From contig MGTC01000024.1 of assembly GCA_001799255.1 (NCBI GenBank), positions 1 through 39,709 of the forward strand: 39,709 nt of DNA. The letters are read 5' to 3'. Positions 8,715 to 18,305 of this stretch are shown here, in pieces. The notes beneath the pieces are model-generated. The model made no database searches, had not been told where the DNA came from, and saw nothing but the letters and a program-made list of their open reading frames with translations. Position 1 is the first letter of the stretch. Each line of letters begins with the position of its first letter. The translations under genes and the position numbers were made by a program. This DNA comes from Deltaproteobacteria bacterium RIFOXYD12_FULL_55_16 (GTDB lineage Bacteria; Desulfobacterota; Desulfobulbia; Desulfobulbales; Desulfurivibrionaceae).

Positions 8715-10220
8715 TCAGTTGACAAATCTTAACGCCAAAAGAGCAATAAAAGCCAGGCCAAGATTCAGCAATAGAAGAATAAATTGCAATCTATTCATTT
8801 TTTGAGCCTGAAGTCTTTCCTGCTCATGAAGAATTTCGGGGATAACCACTAAAACAGGAAAAGAGGTAGCTTTAGCAAGATCCTCGGCATTCAGGATTGA
8901 TTGATCATTGAATTCCACAAGAGCGGCAAGCCCTACCCCTGCGCCAACGCCCAGGACAATGCTGACAAGAACGATGAGCAACCGATTGGGTTTATATGGT
9001 TTTTTGGGCAACTGAGCAGGCTCGACAACGGTAAGTCGCCCGCCTTTCTGATCTTTTTCAAGTCCCTGGGCGACTTGAGCCTCCATGTATTTTTGCATCA
9101 ACTCATTGTAATTACGCAACTGATTATCACGATCGTTGAGCAAGGATTTATAGGTCTTTTCAACCCATGGCGTTGCGGCAATCGAGACACGATAATGGGA
9201 AGATCTCTGCTCGTTTGCCGCGATTTGTTTGTTCAGAGAGGCAATCTCCGCCTTTATACTGGCCAGCTGTGCCGCCAGGATTATATAAGCTGAATTATCA
9301 GAGATTTCTTCCTTGCTCGCCTCTTTTTCCGCGATAATCTTTTCAATCTCGGCTTTAACCAAAATAACATCTGGATATTGATCAGAAAAGCGCGCTTTCA
9401 GATTGGACAGCTGAATCCGCAACTCCTCCAGTCGTTTTTTCTGCATTTCCTGTTTGGGAATACTTGCCAGTTGTGACTCAAGGTAGCCCTCCCGTTCCCG
9501 AGATGTTCTCATCTGCTCGAAAAGCCTGTCGCTATTCGTTTCTGTATTTTGCAGACTCTGCATATTGACCTGCAGGAGTTCGGGCAGCTCATTGAGATGT
9601 TGCTCCTTATAATCTGCGATTTTCGCATCAGATTCAGCCAGAACTTCTGTTATCCGATTAACTTCCTCCAAAAGAAAACTTGAGGCGCCAGACACCGTTT
9701 TTTCACGGTCTTTCAAATATTCTTCAAGGAATAATGAGGTAAGGACTGAGGCGATCTTTTGGGTTTGCTCCGGCTTTTTCCCTTGGTAGGAAAGAGTGAA
9801 GGCGATGGTTGCCGGAGAAGCCTGGCCGGTTTTAGGATCAACAACATCGGCCTTAATAAAATTAAGAACGATATCACCTTTCATCTTCGCGGCTATTTCA
9901 TCAGGACTTATCTTATTCTGAAGCTCGGGATAGAGATGAAACTCCTTGATTATCGCCAGAATACGCGAGGTGCTGATGAGGCGCTGGTAAATTATCCCCA
10001 GACGTTGCTGGGCATATCTTGTCACCGTTGTCCGCACAAGATTAGTTGGTATTTCTTGCTCTTCAATAAGGATCGTGGAGGTGGAGCGATAAATGGATGG
10101 TAGGAGAAAAACCGTGGCCACAGTTGCCCAGAAAATGGCGCAACTGGGGAGAATCAAATACCATCTCCGCCTTAACAGCACCGCTTTCAAGTCACTCAAG
10201 CTCTTAATCTGGGCAGCCAT
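8715..10220 (-). CDS. Wzz/GumC-type polysaccharide chain-length determinant
   Basis: 501 aa; N-terminal TM (WYLILPSCAIFWATVATVFLLPSIYRSTSTILIEEQ), long coiled coil, proline-rich motif before C-terminal TM (PAQLPKKPYKPNRLLIVLVSIVLGVGAG). Confidence 0.9.
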   Translation of the reverse strand: MAAQIKSLSDLKAVLLRRRWYLILPSCAIFWATVATVFLLPSIYRSTSTILIEEQEIPTNLVRTTVTRYAQQRLGIIYQRLISTSRILAIIKEFHLYPELQNKISPDEIAAKMKGDIVLNFIKADVVDPKTGQASPATIAFTLSYQGKKPEQTQKIASVLTSLFLEEYLKDREKTVSGASSFLLEEVNRITEVLAESDAKIADYKEQHLNELPELLQVNMQSLQNTETNSDRLFEQMRTSREREGYLESQLASIPKQEMQKKRLEELRIQLSNLKARFSDQYPDVILVKAEIEKIIAEKEASKEEISDNSAYIILAAQLASIKAEIASLNKQIAANEQRSSHYRVSIAATPWVEKTYKSLLNDRDNQLRNYNELMQKYMEAQVAQGLEKDQKGGRLTVVEPAQLPKKPYKPNRLLIVLVSIVLGVGAGVGLAALVEFNDQSILNAEDLAKATSFPVLVVIPEILHEQERLQAQKMNRLQFILLLLNLGLAFIALLALRFVN

Positions 10221-10363
10221 ATCCTCAAACTCCTCTTTCTAACCCGGAAAAACATCATCGCCACTTGAACACCAGATACTAACGTTATTATCGGCGAGTC
10301 CGCTGATATCTAAAATTTTCACGGATTCAGGTTCGAAGTGCAACTTTTAATGTTTACTTGACG

Positions 10364-10381
10364 CAGCATGTTTTCATGCTG
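10364..10381. other. Small perfect hairpin in the divergent wzz/grpE intergenic region
   Basis: CAGCATG-TTTT-CATGCTG. Confidence 0.4.
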
Positions 10382-10626
10382 AAGAATACCTTATACCTGC
10401 TTCTATATCCAAGTACTTTCCGCAGTTGACAGTTGAGCCGTTTTTCCACCTGCTTTGCCAATTCCCTGAGTTATCAACAATTCCAGCCCGATGTCTTGAC
10501 AATGAAAAAGAGCATACTTATTGTTGGGTACGAACTTGAAACCTCTTTTAAAAGTCAAGTTATTGCAATAAGATACAACTGATTCACATATCCAAAGGAT
10601 TTTATTGTGCCGAAAAGGAGATAAGG

Positions 10627-11169
10627 GTGGCGGAGCAAGTAGAAAAAGAAGAGATCCTTGAGCATGACAGCTTGAGGAAAGAACAGCACGAGGCGGATGA
10701 GATCTCCGTCCAGCTGGCAACGGCTCTGGAAAGAAACCGGGAACTGGAGGACAAGCTGTTGCGTATGGCGGCGGAGCAGGATAATTTTAAAAAAAGAATG
10801 CAGCGGGAACGGGAGACAGCGCTCAAGTATGCGGAAGAAACCATCCTGCGGGAGATTCTTCCTTCTCTTGATAATCTTGAACGCGCCGTAGAACAGTGCC
10901 GTTGTTCCCCTGATGCCGTAGCTCTTCTGACCGGGGTGGAAATGACCTGTAAAGGGTTGCTCAATACCCTGGAAAAATTCGGGGTGCAACCCATGGCCGG
11001 TGAAGGGCAGCCCTTTGATCCCAATTTCCATGAAGCCGTTGCCATGGAGACCAGCACGGAGGTGCCGGAAAACCGGATTCTGCAGGAATTTCAGAAAGGA
11101 TACATGTTTAAGGACAGACTTATCCGGGCGGCCAAGGTCGTCGTTTCAAAGGGTAACGTTGAAGAATGA
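10627..11169 (+). CDS. grpE: Nucleotide exchange factor GrpE
   Basis: 180 aa, GTG start; RMAAEQDNFKKRMQRERE, LPSLDNLERA, FDPNFHEAVAMETSTEVPENRILQEFQKGYMFKDRLIRAAKVVVSKG. Confidence 0.95.
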   Translation: MAEQVEKEEILEHDSLRKEQHEADEISVQLATALERNRELEDKLLRMAAEQDNFKKRMQRERETALKYAEETILREILPSLDNLERAVEQCRCSPDAVALLTGVEMTCKGLLNTLEKFGVQPMAGEGQPFDPNFHEAVAMETSTEVPENRILQEFQKGYMFKDRLIRAAKVVVSKGNVEE

Positions 11170-11206
11170 AAAGGATTGTTTATCCAGCTAGATAAGGAGA
11201 AATGAG

Positions 11207-13105
11207 ATGGGAAAGATTATTGGTATTGATTTAGGAACAACAAATTCATGTGTCGCGGTGATGGAAGGCGGCGAGCCCAAGGTTATCGCCAATGTGGAAG
11301 GCAACAGAACCACGCCTTCGGTGGTGGCTTTTTCCAGCAGCGGCGAGCGGCTGGTGGGCCAGGTTGCCAAACGGCAGGCGGTTACCAATCCAACCAAGAC
11401 CCTGCATGCTATCAAGCGGCTTATCGGGCGCAAGTTCACCGATGCGGAAGTAAAAAAGAGCATCGAGATCAGCCCGTTCAAGATCGTTAACGGCAAGGAA
11501 GGCGATGCGGCGGTTGAGGTTGACAGCAAGGTTATGACCCCAGCTGAAATCTCCGCCATGGTTCTTACCAAGATGAAGCAGACTGCGGAGGAATACCTGG
11601 GCGAGGAAGTTACCGAGGCGGTAATCACTGTGCCTGCTTATTTTAACGACTCTCAGCGTCAGGCTACCAAAGATGCGGGCCGGATTGCCGGGCTCAATGT
11701 GCAGAGGATCATCAATGAGCCTACTGCCGCAGCCCTGGCCTATGGTCTGGACAAAAAGGGTGAAGAAAAGATTGCCGTGTTCGACCTGGGCGGCGGCACC
11801 TTTGATGTTTCGGTGCTGGAGATCGGGGACGGAGTTTTCGAAGTAAAATCCACCAACGGGGACACCTTTCTTGGTGGTGAAGATTTCGACATGCGCATTG
11901 TCAACTGGATTGCCGATGAATTCAAGCGGGATCAGGGCATTGATCTGCGCTCCGACAAGATGGCCCTGCAACGCCTGCGGGAAGAGGCGGAAAAAGCGAA
12001 GATGGAGCTTTCCACCACCATGGAAACCGAGATCAACCTGCCCTTTATCACTGCGGATGCCTCCGGGCCCAAGCATCTACAGATGAAACTCTCCCGCGCC
12101 AAACTGGAAGGTCTGGTGGATGATCTGATCGAACGCACGGTCAGGCCTTGTCAGATTGCCCTTAAAGATGCAGGAATCAGCGCGGCGGACATCGACGAGG
12201 TGATCCTGGTTGGCGGTATGACCAGGATGCCCAAGGTGCAGGAAAAGGTTAAGGAGATTTTCGGCAAGGAACCCCACAAGGGCGTGAACCCGGATGAGGT
12301 TGTGGCCATCGGCGCTGCGGTGCAGGGCGGAGTACTCAAGGGCGATGTCAAGGATGTGCTGCTTCTCGACGTTACCCCGCTGTCTCTGGGCATCGAGACC
12401 CTGGGCGGAGTGATGACCAAGCTCATCGAGAAGAACACCACTATCCCGACCAAGAAGAGCCAGGTTTTCTCCACAGCGGCGGACAGCCAGCCTGCAGTTT
12501 CCATCCATGTCTTGCAGGGTGAGCGTGAGATGGCGACAAACAACAAGACCATCGGCCGTTTTGAGCTGACTGATCTTCCTCCGGCGCCTCGCGGGGTGCC
12601 GCAGATTGAAGTCACCTTTGATCTGGACGCCAACGGCATTCTGCATGTTTCCGCCAAGGATATGGGTACCGGCAAGGAGCAATCCATCCGGATCACCGCC
12701 TCCAGCGGCCTTTCCGAGGAGGAGATCAAGCGAATGCAGAAAGACGCCGAAGCCCATGCCGACGAAGACCGCAAGCGCAAGGAACTGGTCGAAACCAAGA
12801 ATCAAGCCGACTCCATGATTTACGCCACGGAAAAGACCATGAAGGATCTGGGCGACAAGGTTGACAGCGAGACCAAAGGCAAGGTACAGGTCGAGATCGA
12901 CAGCCTCAAAAAACTCATGGAGACCGATGATGTCGAAGCGATCAAGAAGGGCCTTGAATCTTTAACCCAGGCCTCTCACAAGCTGGCGGAAATGATGTAT
13001 GCCCAGGCAACCAAGGACAAGGCGGCGGAAGAAGCTGGTCAGACCGGCGGGGCAAAGAAGGATGATGATAATGTGGTGGACGCTGATTTTGAAGAAGTGA
13101 AGTAA
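11207..13105 (+). CDS. dnaK: Molecular chaperone DnaK (Hsp70)
   Basis: 632 aa; [39 protein letters not shown], ends [14 protein letters not shown]. Confidence 0.99.
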   Translation: MGKIIGIDLGTTNSCVAVMEGGEPKVIANVEGNRTTPSVVAFSSSGERLVGQVAKRQAVTNPTKTLHAIKRLIGRKFTDAEVKKSIEISPFKIVNGKEGDAAVEVDSKVMTPAEISAMVLTKMKQTAEEYLGEEVTEAVITVPAYFNDSQRQATKDAGRIAGLNVQRIINEPTAAALAYGLDKKGEEKIAVFDLGGGTFDVSVLEIGDGVFEVKSTNGDTFLGGEDFDMRIVNWIADEFKRDQGIDLRSDKMALQRLREEAEKAKMELSTTMETEINLPFITADASGPKHLQMKLSRAKLEGLVDDLIERTVRPCQIALKDAGISAADIDEVILVGGMTRMPKVQEKVKEIFGKEPHKGVNPDEVVAIGAAVQGGVLKGDVKDVLLLDVTPLSLGIETLGGVMTKLIEKNTTIPTKKSQVFSTAADSQPAVSIHVLQGEREMATNNKTIGRFELTDLPPAPRGVPQIEVTFDLDANGILHVSAKDMGTGKEQSIRITASSGLSEEEIKRMQKDAEAHADEDRKRKELVETKNQADSMIYATEKTMKDLGDKVDSETKGKVQVEIDSLKKLMETDDVEAIKKGLESLTQASHKLAEMMYAQATKDKAAEEAGQTGGAKKDDDNVVDADFEEVK

Positions 13106-13135
13106 GCGTTTCTGTCGTTGCGATATTTTTTAAGC

Positions 13136-13170
13136 CCAAAAGGGGGAGGCAGCTTGCCTCCCCCTTTTGG
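13136..13170. terminator. Bidirectional Rho-independent terminator
   Basis: CCAAAAGGGGGAGGC-AGCTT-GCCTCCCCCTTTTGG between convergent genes. Confidence 0.9.
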
Positions 13171-13202
13171 CATTTTTTATACTATCCGCACAAAGCGGTA
13201 CC

Positions 13203-14840
13203 TCATGAGCCGCCGCAACCAAGGCGGGCAAAGGCCTCCGGGAAAATAAAATTATTATCGTGGTCGCCGGTGTGGCAGCGCAGACAGGTTTCCCTGGTTG
13301 GCTGGCTCGGTTTGCCGCTTTGTGGCCGGAGAGCATGCTGCCTGCTCGGGCCATGGCAGGTTTCGCAGCCAACCTGACGCAGATCATTAGCCAGGTTTAG
13401 TACCACTTCTCCAGACTGGCCAAAAGCACCCGTCACATGACAGGGAAGGCATTGTGCATTGAACTGTTGCCCTTTGCCCTCCAGGGTGCCGTAAGCTAAG
13501 GCATGTCTGGTGGTGAGCCATTTCTTGAACTGCTGGGTATGGCAGCTCTGGCAGGCGGCGCTTCCGGTATAATTATCCGGAAAAATCGCTTTATTCTGGG
13601 CCAGAGAATTTACGGCCCTGTCCTTGGCCGCGAGCTTGCCTAGCCTGTTCACCTCGCTGGTGGTCGCCTGGACAATGGCCAGTACCGCCGGGTTGTCGGG
13701 CAGTTCTTTCCGCATGACCTCAAAACGATTGCTGAAGGAAGACAGTCTGGCCTGGCCAAGGTTTTTGGCGTTTTGTGCCGCCGTAAGACTGACAAGCTCC
13801 TGCTCCAGCCTTTCACGTTGGCCGAGCATGGCCTCATAAGCCGCGAGCACCTCAAGCTGATCCTTGAAGACCAGCCTTGGCTCCCCCTGTTTACGGTAGC
13901 GGCCTATCTGCCAATCCAGGCGATCCAACTCATTTTTTTTCTCCAGCAGCAGATTCTCCGGGCCTGGATCTTCCCATTTTTTTGCCTGCGTATTCCAACG
14001 CACATCCAGAATACCAACAAATTTTCCCTGCTGCTCAACCTGGGTAATAAGAGTGTTGTTGATCTGTTTCGGCGGCAGATTGCCTGGTATGTTCCCGCCT
14101 TGCAGGATGAGGTGTATTTCCGGATATTTTTCGGCAATTCTCTTGTTTATTGCCGCAGGAAAGCTGGAAAGCAGGATCAGCAGATCAGCCCGGCCTTTCA
14201 ACAGGGCGATTTCCCTGGGAAGAACCTCTTCCCAGGGAAGAATGACGGCGTTGTCTTTTTCCGTCAAAAGAGCATCCGGGCCATGGTTGCTGGTTAGGCC
14301 GACAACGGCGATGTTCATTCCGGCCATGTTCAGCAGGGTGTGGGGCTTAAAATATGGTTTGCCCTGGGTGCGGCTGACAAGGTTGGCACTTAGCCAGGGG
14401 AAAGCAGATTTCTGCTGGAGACTGAGAAGAAAGGGCAGCCCTGCGGCAAGATCCTGCCTGGCAACACCGACTGCGGCAAAAGACATTTTGTTGTATGCCG
14501 AAACAATGCCCTGCGCTGTGGCGGTAAGCTGCAAAACCTGCTCCGGCGGAATCTTTTCCTCCTTGAACAGCAGGGCGCCGCTGTCCAAAGCCAGCACCCC
14601 GGTTTTTTTCTCCCGCAAGTCAAGCAGCTGTTGGGCTTTTTTGGGCAGACCGCCCAACTGATTGCTTTGTCATCCGCAGGGTTCGGTTTCGCCCCGGACA
14701 TCGTTGGCGAAAAAAAGCGTTAGCTCACGTAGGCCCTTTGCCTGATTGATTGCGCCCGCTTTTTTTTCTGCGGCTCCGCTGATACCAGCCAGGGTGAGCA
14801 AGGCCAGGAGAGTGGAAAATAATAAAAATGTTTTCTTCAT
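13203..14840 (-). CDS. UshA-like (degenerate metallophosphatase) tetraheme c-type cytochrome; predicted selenoprotein with Sec at TGA 14672-14670
   Basis: The ORF track gives only 13203-14657 with a TTG start inside a motif. Reading upstream in the same frame across one TGA gives MKKTFLLFSTLLALLTLAGISGAAEKKAGAINQAKGLRELTLFFANDVRGETEPCG-[TGA]-QSNQLGGLPKKAQQLLDLREKK... Four CxxCH motifs follow (CQSCH, CLPCH, CETCH, CLRCH). Confidence 0.85.
14641..14657 (-). promoter_or_regulatory. Putative bacterial SECIS hairpin
   Basis: Minus strand: TTGGGC-GGTCT-GCCCAA, 6-bp perfect stem with GGTCT apical loop; 15 nt between the TGA and the stem, 18 nt between the TGA and the loop. Confidence 0.75.
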
Positions 14841-14861
14841 GGATGCGGTTTTCCTTTATGG

Positions 14862-16226
14862 TTACTTTTTTCGATCTCGCAGCAACTGCCGCCATTTGCC
14901 CAGCCGATCCCGGATGACTGCTTCATGGCCCCGGTTGGCGGGCTGGTAATAGATTTTCCCCTCAAGCTCGTCCGGCAGATGATGCTGATCCACCAGGGCA
15001 TGGGGGTCGTCATGCGCATACTGGTAGCCTTGCCCGTAGCCAAGATCCTTCATCAACGCGGTCGGCGCATTACGCAGATGAAGCGGCACCGGCAGAGTGC
15101 CTGTGCGTCTGATGTCGTGCCGCACCGAGTTATAAGCGGCATAGACGGCATTGCTCTTGGGGGCGGTGGCAAGATAGGTAACGGCCTGGGCCAGGGCCAG
15201 TTCTCCCTCTGGTGTTCCCAAGGTTTGATAGGAATTTCTGGCATTCAGGGCAACCGTGAGAGCCTGTGGGTCCGCGTTGCCGATGTCTTCCGAGGCGAAG
15301 CGGATCAGGCGGCGGGCCAGATACAAGGGTTCCTCCCCGGCGGCAAGCATTCGGCACAGCCAGTACAGGGCCCCGTCCGGATCGCTGTCCCGCAGGCTTT
15401 TGTGCAGGGCCGAGATCAGATTGTAATGCTCCTCGCCATCTTTATCATAGCGCAGACTTCTGCGCTGGATGGCTTCTTCCACTGTGGCCAGGGTTATCTG
15501 CCGCGAGCCTTCGGCATCCGGTTCGGCAAGATTAGCGGCAATTTCCAGGCTGTTCAGCAGGCTGCGGGCATCGCCGTCCGCAATCCTGGCCAGATGGGCA
15601 GCCGCCTCCGGCGCAAGGGCAATCTGCCAGGAGCCCAGCCCCTGTTCCTTGTCCGTGAGGGCCCGCTGGATAATGGCCTGCAACTCCTCCTGGCCCAAGG
15701 GCTCAAGCACCAGCACCCTGCATCGGGAGAGAAGTGGAGCGATAACATGGAAAGAGGGATTTTCGGTGGTTGCGCCAATAAGGGTCAAGAGACCGCTTTC
15801 CACATGGGGGAGGAAAGCGTCCTGTTGGCTTTTGTTAAAACGATGGATTTCATCCACGAAAACAATGGTGGCAATGTTGCGCTCATCCTTGGCGGTCTGG
15901 GCCTGAGCCACAATTTCCCGGATCTCCTTGACCCCGGACAGCACGGCGGAAAAGAAGGCGAAATCAGCGCCGGTCATCCGGGACAAAATCCGAGCCAGGG
16001 TGGTTTTGCCGGTGCCGGGCGGGCCCCAGAGCAGCAGGGAGGGCAGATATTTCTGGCCGATAAGCCGCCGGAGAATCTTGTCCTCGCCCAACAGCTGCCT
16101 TTGGCCGACAAAATCATCTATCGTTTGCGGACGCAGGCGTTCAGCCAGGGGGGCGGTATGATGGGCGGGTTGTCGGGCCATGACTCTTTGCACCCAGAAG
16201 GTCTCTGTTTCGTTTGTGAGGCTCAA
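14862..16226 (-). CDS. rarA: Replication-associated recombination protein A (RarA/MgsA AAA+ ATPase)
   Basis: APLAERLRPQTIDDFVGQRQLLGEDKILRRLI, LWGPPGTGKTTLARILS, FVDEIHRFNKSQQDAFLPHVESGLLTLIGATTENPSF. The true start may be internal Met MARQPAHHTAP. Confidence 0.96.
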   Translation of the reverse strand: MSLTNETETFWVQRVMARQPAHHTAPLAERLRPQTIDDFVGQRQLLGEDKILRRLIGQKYLPSLLLWGPPGTGKTTLARILSRMTGADFAFFSAVLSGVKEIREIVAQAQTAKDERNIATIVFVDEIHRFNKSQQDAFLPHVESGLLTLIGATTENPSFHVIAPLLSRCRVLVLEPLGQEELQAIIQRALTDKEQGLGSWQIALAPEAAAHLARIADGDARSLLNSLEIAANLAEPDAEGSRQITLATVEEAIQRRSLRYDKDGEEHYNLISALHKSLRDSDPDGALYWLCRMLAAGEEPLYLARRLIRFASEDIGNADPQALTVALNARNSYQTLGTPEGELALAQAVTYLATAPKSNAVYAAYNSVRHDIRRTGTLPVPLHLRNAPTALMKDLGYGQGYQYAHDDPHALVDQHHLPDELEGKIYYQPANRGHEAVIRDRLGKWRQLLRDRKK

Positions 16227-16309
16227 TAGTCAATCAATTTCAGAAAAAGCAGTATGCCAAAAAATGGCCGGAATGTCATCAGTTGACAGATATTAACGAT
16301 AAAGCTGAG

Positions 16310-16330
16310 TTGAGCAGCTTGTCTGCTCAA
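16310..16330. other. Perfect hairpin between rlmD end and rarA start
   Basis: TTGAGCAG-CTTGT-CTGCTCAA; no obvious U-tract. Confidence 0.45.
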
Positions 16331-16360
16331 ACGAAACTTATACCCTCTGGGTGCAAATAC

Positions 16361-17767
16361 CTATTCCCGCTCCAACCTCACCATGGTTTCCTGATGCGCG
16401 GTCTGCGGAAACATGTCCACCAGGCGAACCTCGGCCAGCCGGTAGCCGGCCTGGGTGAGACCTGCCAGATCACGGGCCAGGGTGGCCGGATCGCAGGAGA
16501 TGTAGATGATCTGCCGCGCCTTGAGATCTGGCAACAGGGGGATGAGTTCGGCGCAGCCGGAACGGGGCGGGTCGAGGATAAGACAGTCAAAGATCGCTTC
16601 TTCGGTCAGCAGACGTCTGGCCGCCCTGGTGGCACTTTCCTGGCTGAACCGGCAGCGTTCGGCTAAAGCAGCGGCGTCGGCATTGCGCCCGGCGCTGCGA
16701 ATGGTGGAGCGCTGCATATCCATGCCGGTTACCTCCCAACCCAGCATGGCCAGGGGAAGAGAAAAATTACCCATGCCGCAGAACAGATCCAGCGCCTTGC
16801 CGGGCTTCATCTCCCTTGTCCAGTCAAGCAACAGCCTGATGCAGTTTTCATTTTGACCAAGATTTACCTGACAAAACCCGCCCGGTTCGAGGGCAAGGGT
16901 CAATGGCCTGCCGCACAACCCGGCAGGCAGGGGAATTTCCACCATGTCACCAGGGGGCGCCTCCCCTTTTTTGGTAAGGCATGGCCCCCTGGCCTGGCCT
17001 GCCACAGTGAAGATCACCGACGCCAGCCCTGGCAAGGCCTGGCAGAGATGCCTGGCGGCTTGCTCATCGGCAGGCCTGGTTTTTCTGTTGTAATGGACGA
17101 GCAGGATGACTGAGCCGTGGGCGGGATTTTCGAGAAGCTCGAGAGCCGAGGCCTGGATCAGCAAGTTCTGAAACTGCCTGCTGGCGTAAAGATCGGCAAA
17201 CACCGAGTTGATGGCCTCCCCGGCCAGGGGGCAGCGAAAAACAGGGATCAGGCTGTGGCTCTGCCGGCCAAAGTACCCCGCCCTCCCCTGCGCCACCTGC
17301 AACCTGATCCGTTGTCGGTAGCCCAAGGTCTTGGGCGAGGCCAGAGGAGAGGCCAAAAGGCCGGAAAGCTCCTCCTCCCGACATAATCCGGCCCGGCAAA
17401 GCGTTTCGGCCAGAATAGCATTTTTCAAGCGAAGTTGTTCGGGATAGGCCGCGTGCTGAAAATCGCAGCCGCCGCAAGTATCATACACCGGGCAAGCCGG
17501 GGTTACCCGCTGCTCCGAGGGCTGGAGCACTTCCAGCAGGTCTGCTTCCAGATAGTGCCGGTGCCGATGACGGGGAAATACCCGCACCACCTCCCCAGGC
17601 AGCACGCGCGGAACCATGACCACCTGGCCATCCGCCAGCCGCCCCAGGCCAAGCCCACCCTTGATTACCTTCTCAACCGTGAATTCCACGGGTTTACTCA
17701 TCGGCTGCTCCGCATAAGAATGGCCGGCACAGGGTACTGCCCCATACCGGCCATTCTTGAAGGGCAA
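16361..17767 (-). CDS. 23S rRNA (uracil-5-)-methyltransferase, RumA/RlmD/TrmA family
   Basis: TRAM-like N-terminus; CPVYDTCGGCDFQHAAYPEQLRLK; LDLFCGMGNFSLPLA; LDPPRSGC; IYISCDPATLARDL. Confidence 0.93.
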   Translation of the reverse strand: MPFKNGRYGAVPCAGHSYAEQPMSKPVEFTVEKVIKGGLGLGRLADGQVVMVPRVLPGEVVRVFPRHRHRHYLEADLLEVLQPSEQRVTPACPVYDTCGGCDFQHAAYPEQLRLKNAILAETLCRAGLCREEELSGLLASPLASPKTLGYRQRIRLQVAQGRAGYFGRQSHSLIPVFRCPLAGEAINSVFADLYASRQFQNLLIQASALELLENPAHGSVILLVHYNRKTRPADEQAARHLCQALPGLASVIFTVAGQARGPCLTKKGEAPPGDMVEIPLPAGLCGRPLTLALEPGGFCQVNLGQNENCIRLLLDWTREMKPGKALDLFCGMGNFSLPLAMLGWEVTGMDMQRSTIRSAGRNADAAALAERCRFSQESATRAARRLLTEEAIFDCLILDPPRSGCAELIPLLPDLKARQIIYISCDPATLARDLAGLTQAGYRLAEVRLVDMFPQTAHQETMVRLERE

Positions 17768-17783
17768 TCCTGCCCATTAAAAC

Positions 17784-18299
17784 CTAATAATTTTTATCAG
17801 CATAGGCAAGCCAACCGCCTGCTTCCACGAGTTTTTTATCAAACTCATTCATTTTAAAAGAAATTACCACCTTCTTGTCGCCCTGGGCAGTAAGTGTGCC
17901 GGCAACCAGATCCACCGTAATCTCCACCACCTCACCCAGGCCAAAAAGGGTCTCAATCTCCTTTTTCGGCAACTCGATGGCCAGCATGCCGCAGTTGTAC
18001 ATGTTCTGCCGAAAGATGCGGGCAAAACTCTCGGCAATGACCACGTTGATGTCGTTGACCTCAAACACCCAGACCGCATGCTCCCTGGAGGAACCGCAGC
18101 CGAAATTGGCCCGGGAAATGATAACCCCCTTGCCCTCTATATCCCGGCGCGGATCAAAGCCCCCGAGCTTAAGATCTTCCAGAATAAAGGGTTGCAGGGC
18201 CAACTTGGTGTTTTCGGTCAGGTACTTGGCCGGGATGATTTCGTCAGTATTGATATCGTTTCGGTCAAGAAACAGCGCTTTGCCGCCAAACTCTTTCAT
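17784..18299 (-). CDS. leuD: 3-isopropylmalate dehydratase small subunit
   Basis: 171 aa; FLDRNDINTDEIIPAKYLT, GVIISRANFGCGSSREHAVW, SFARIFRQNMYNCGMLAIEL. Confidence 0.93.
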   Translation of the reverse strand: MKEFGGKALFLDRNDINTDEIIPAKYLTENTKLALQPFILEDLKLGGFDPRRDIEGKGVIISRANFGCGSSREHAVWVFEVNDINVVIAESFARIFRQNMYNCGMLAIELPKKEIETLFGLGEVVEITVDLVAGTLTAQGDKKVVISFKMNEFDKKLVEAGGWLAYADKNY

Positions 18300-18305
18300 T
18301 ATCGT

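Noticed and set aside
10221-10626. CIRCE (TTAGCACTC-N9-GAGTGCTAA) or clear sigma-32 promoter upstream of grpE-dnaK
   Set aside because: No CIRCE found. A CTTGAA-like -35 at about 10534 exists but no CCCCAT-type -10 at proper spacing.
14390-14701. Frameshift or nonsense-mutation explanation for the split UshA-like gene
   Set aside because: No frame change is needed: signal peptide and downstream domain are in the same frame with only the TGA between them. A SECIS-like hairpin and Cys-type motif context favour Sec. Sequencing error TGC to TGA cannot be excluded without other data.
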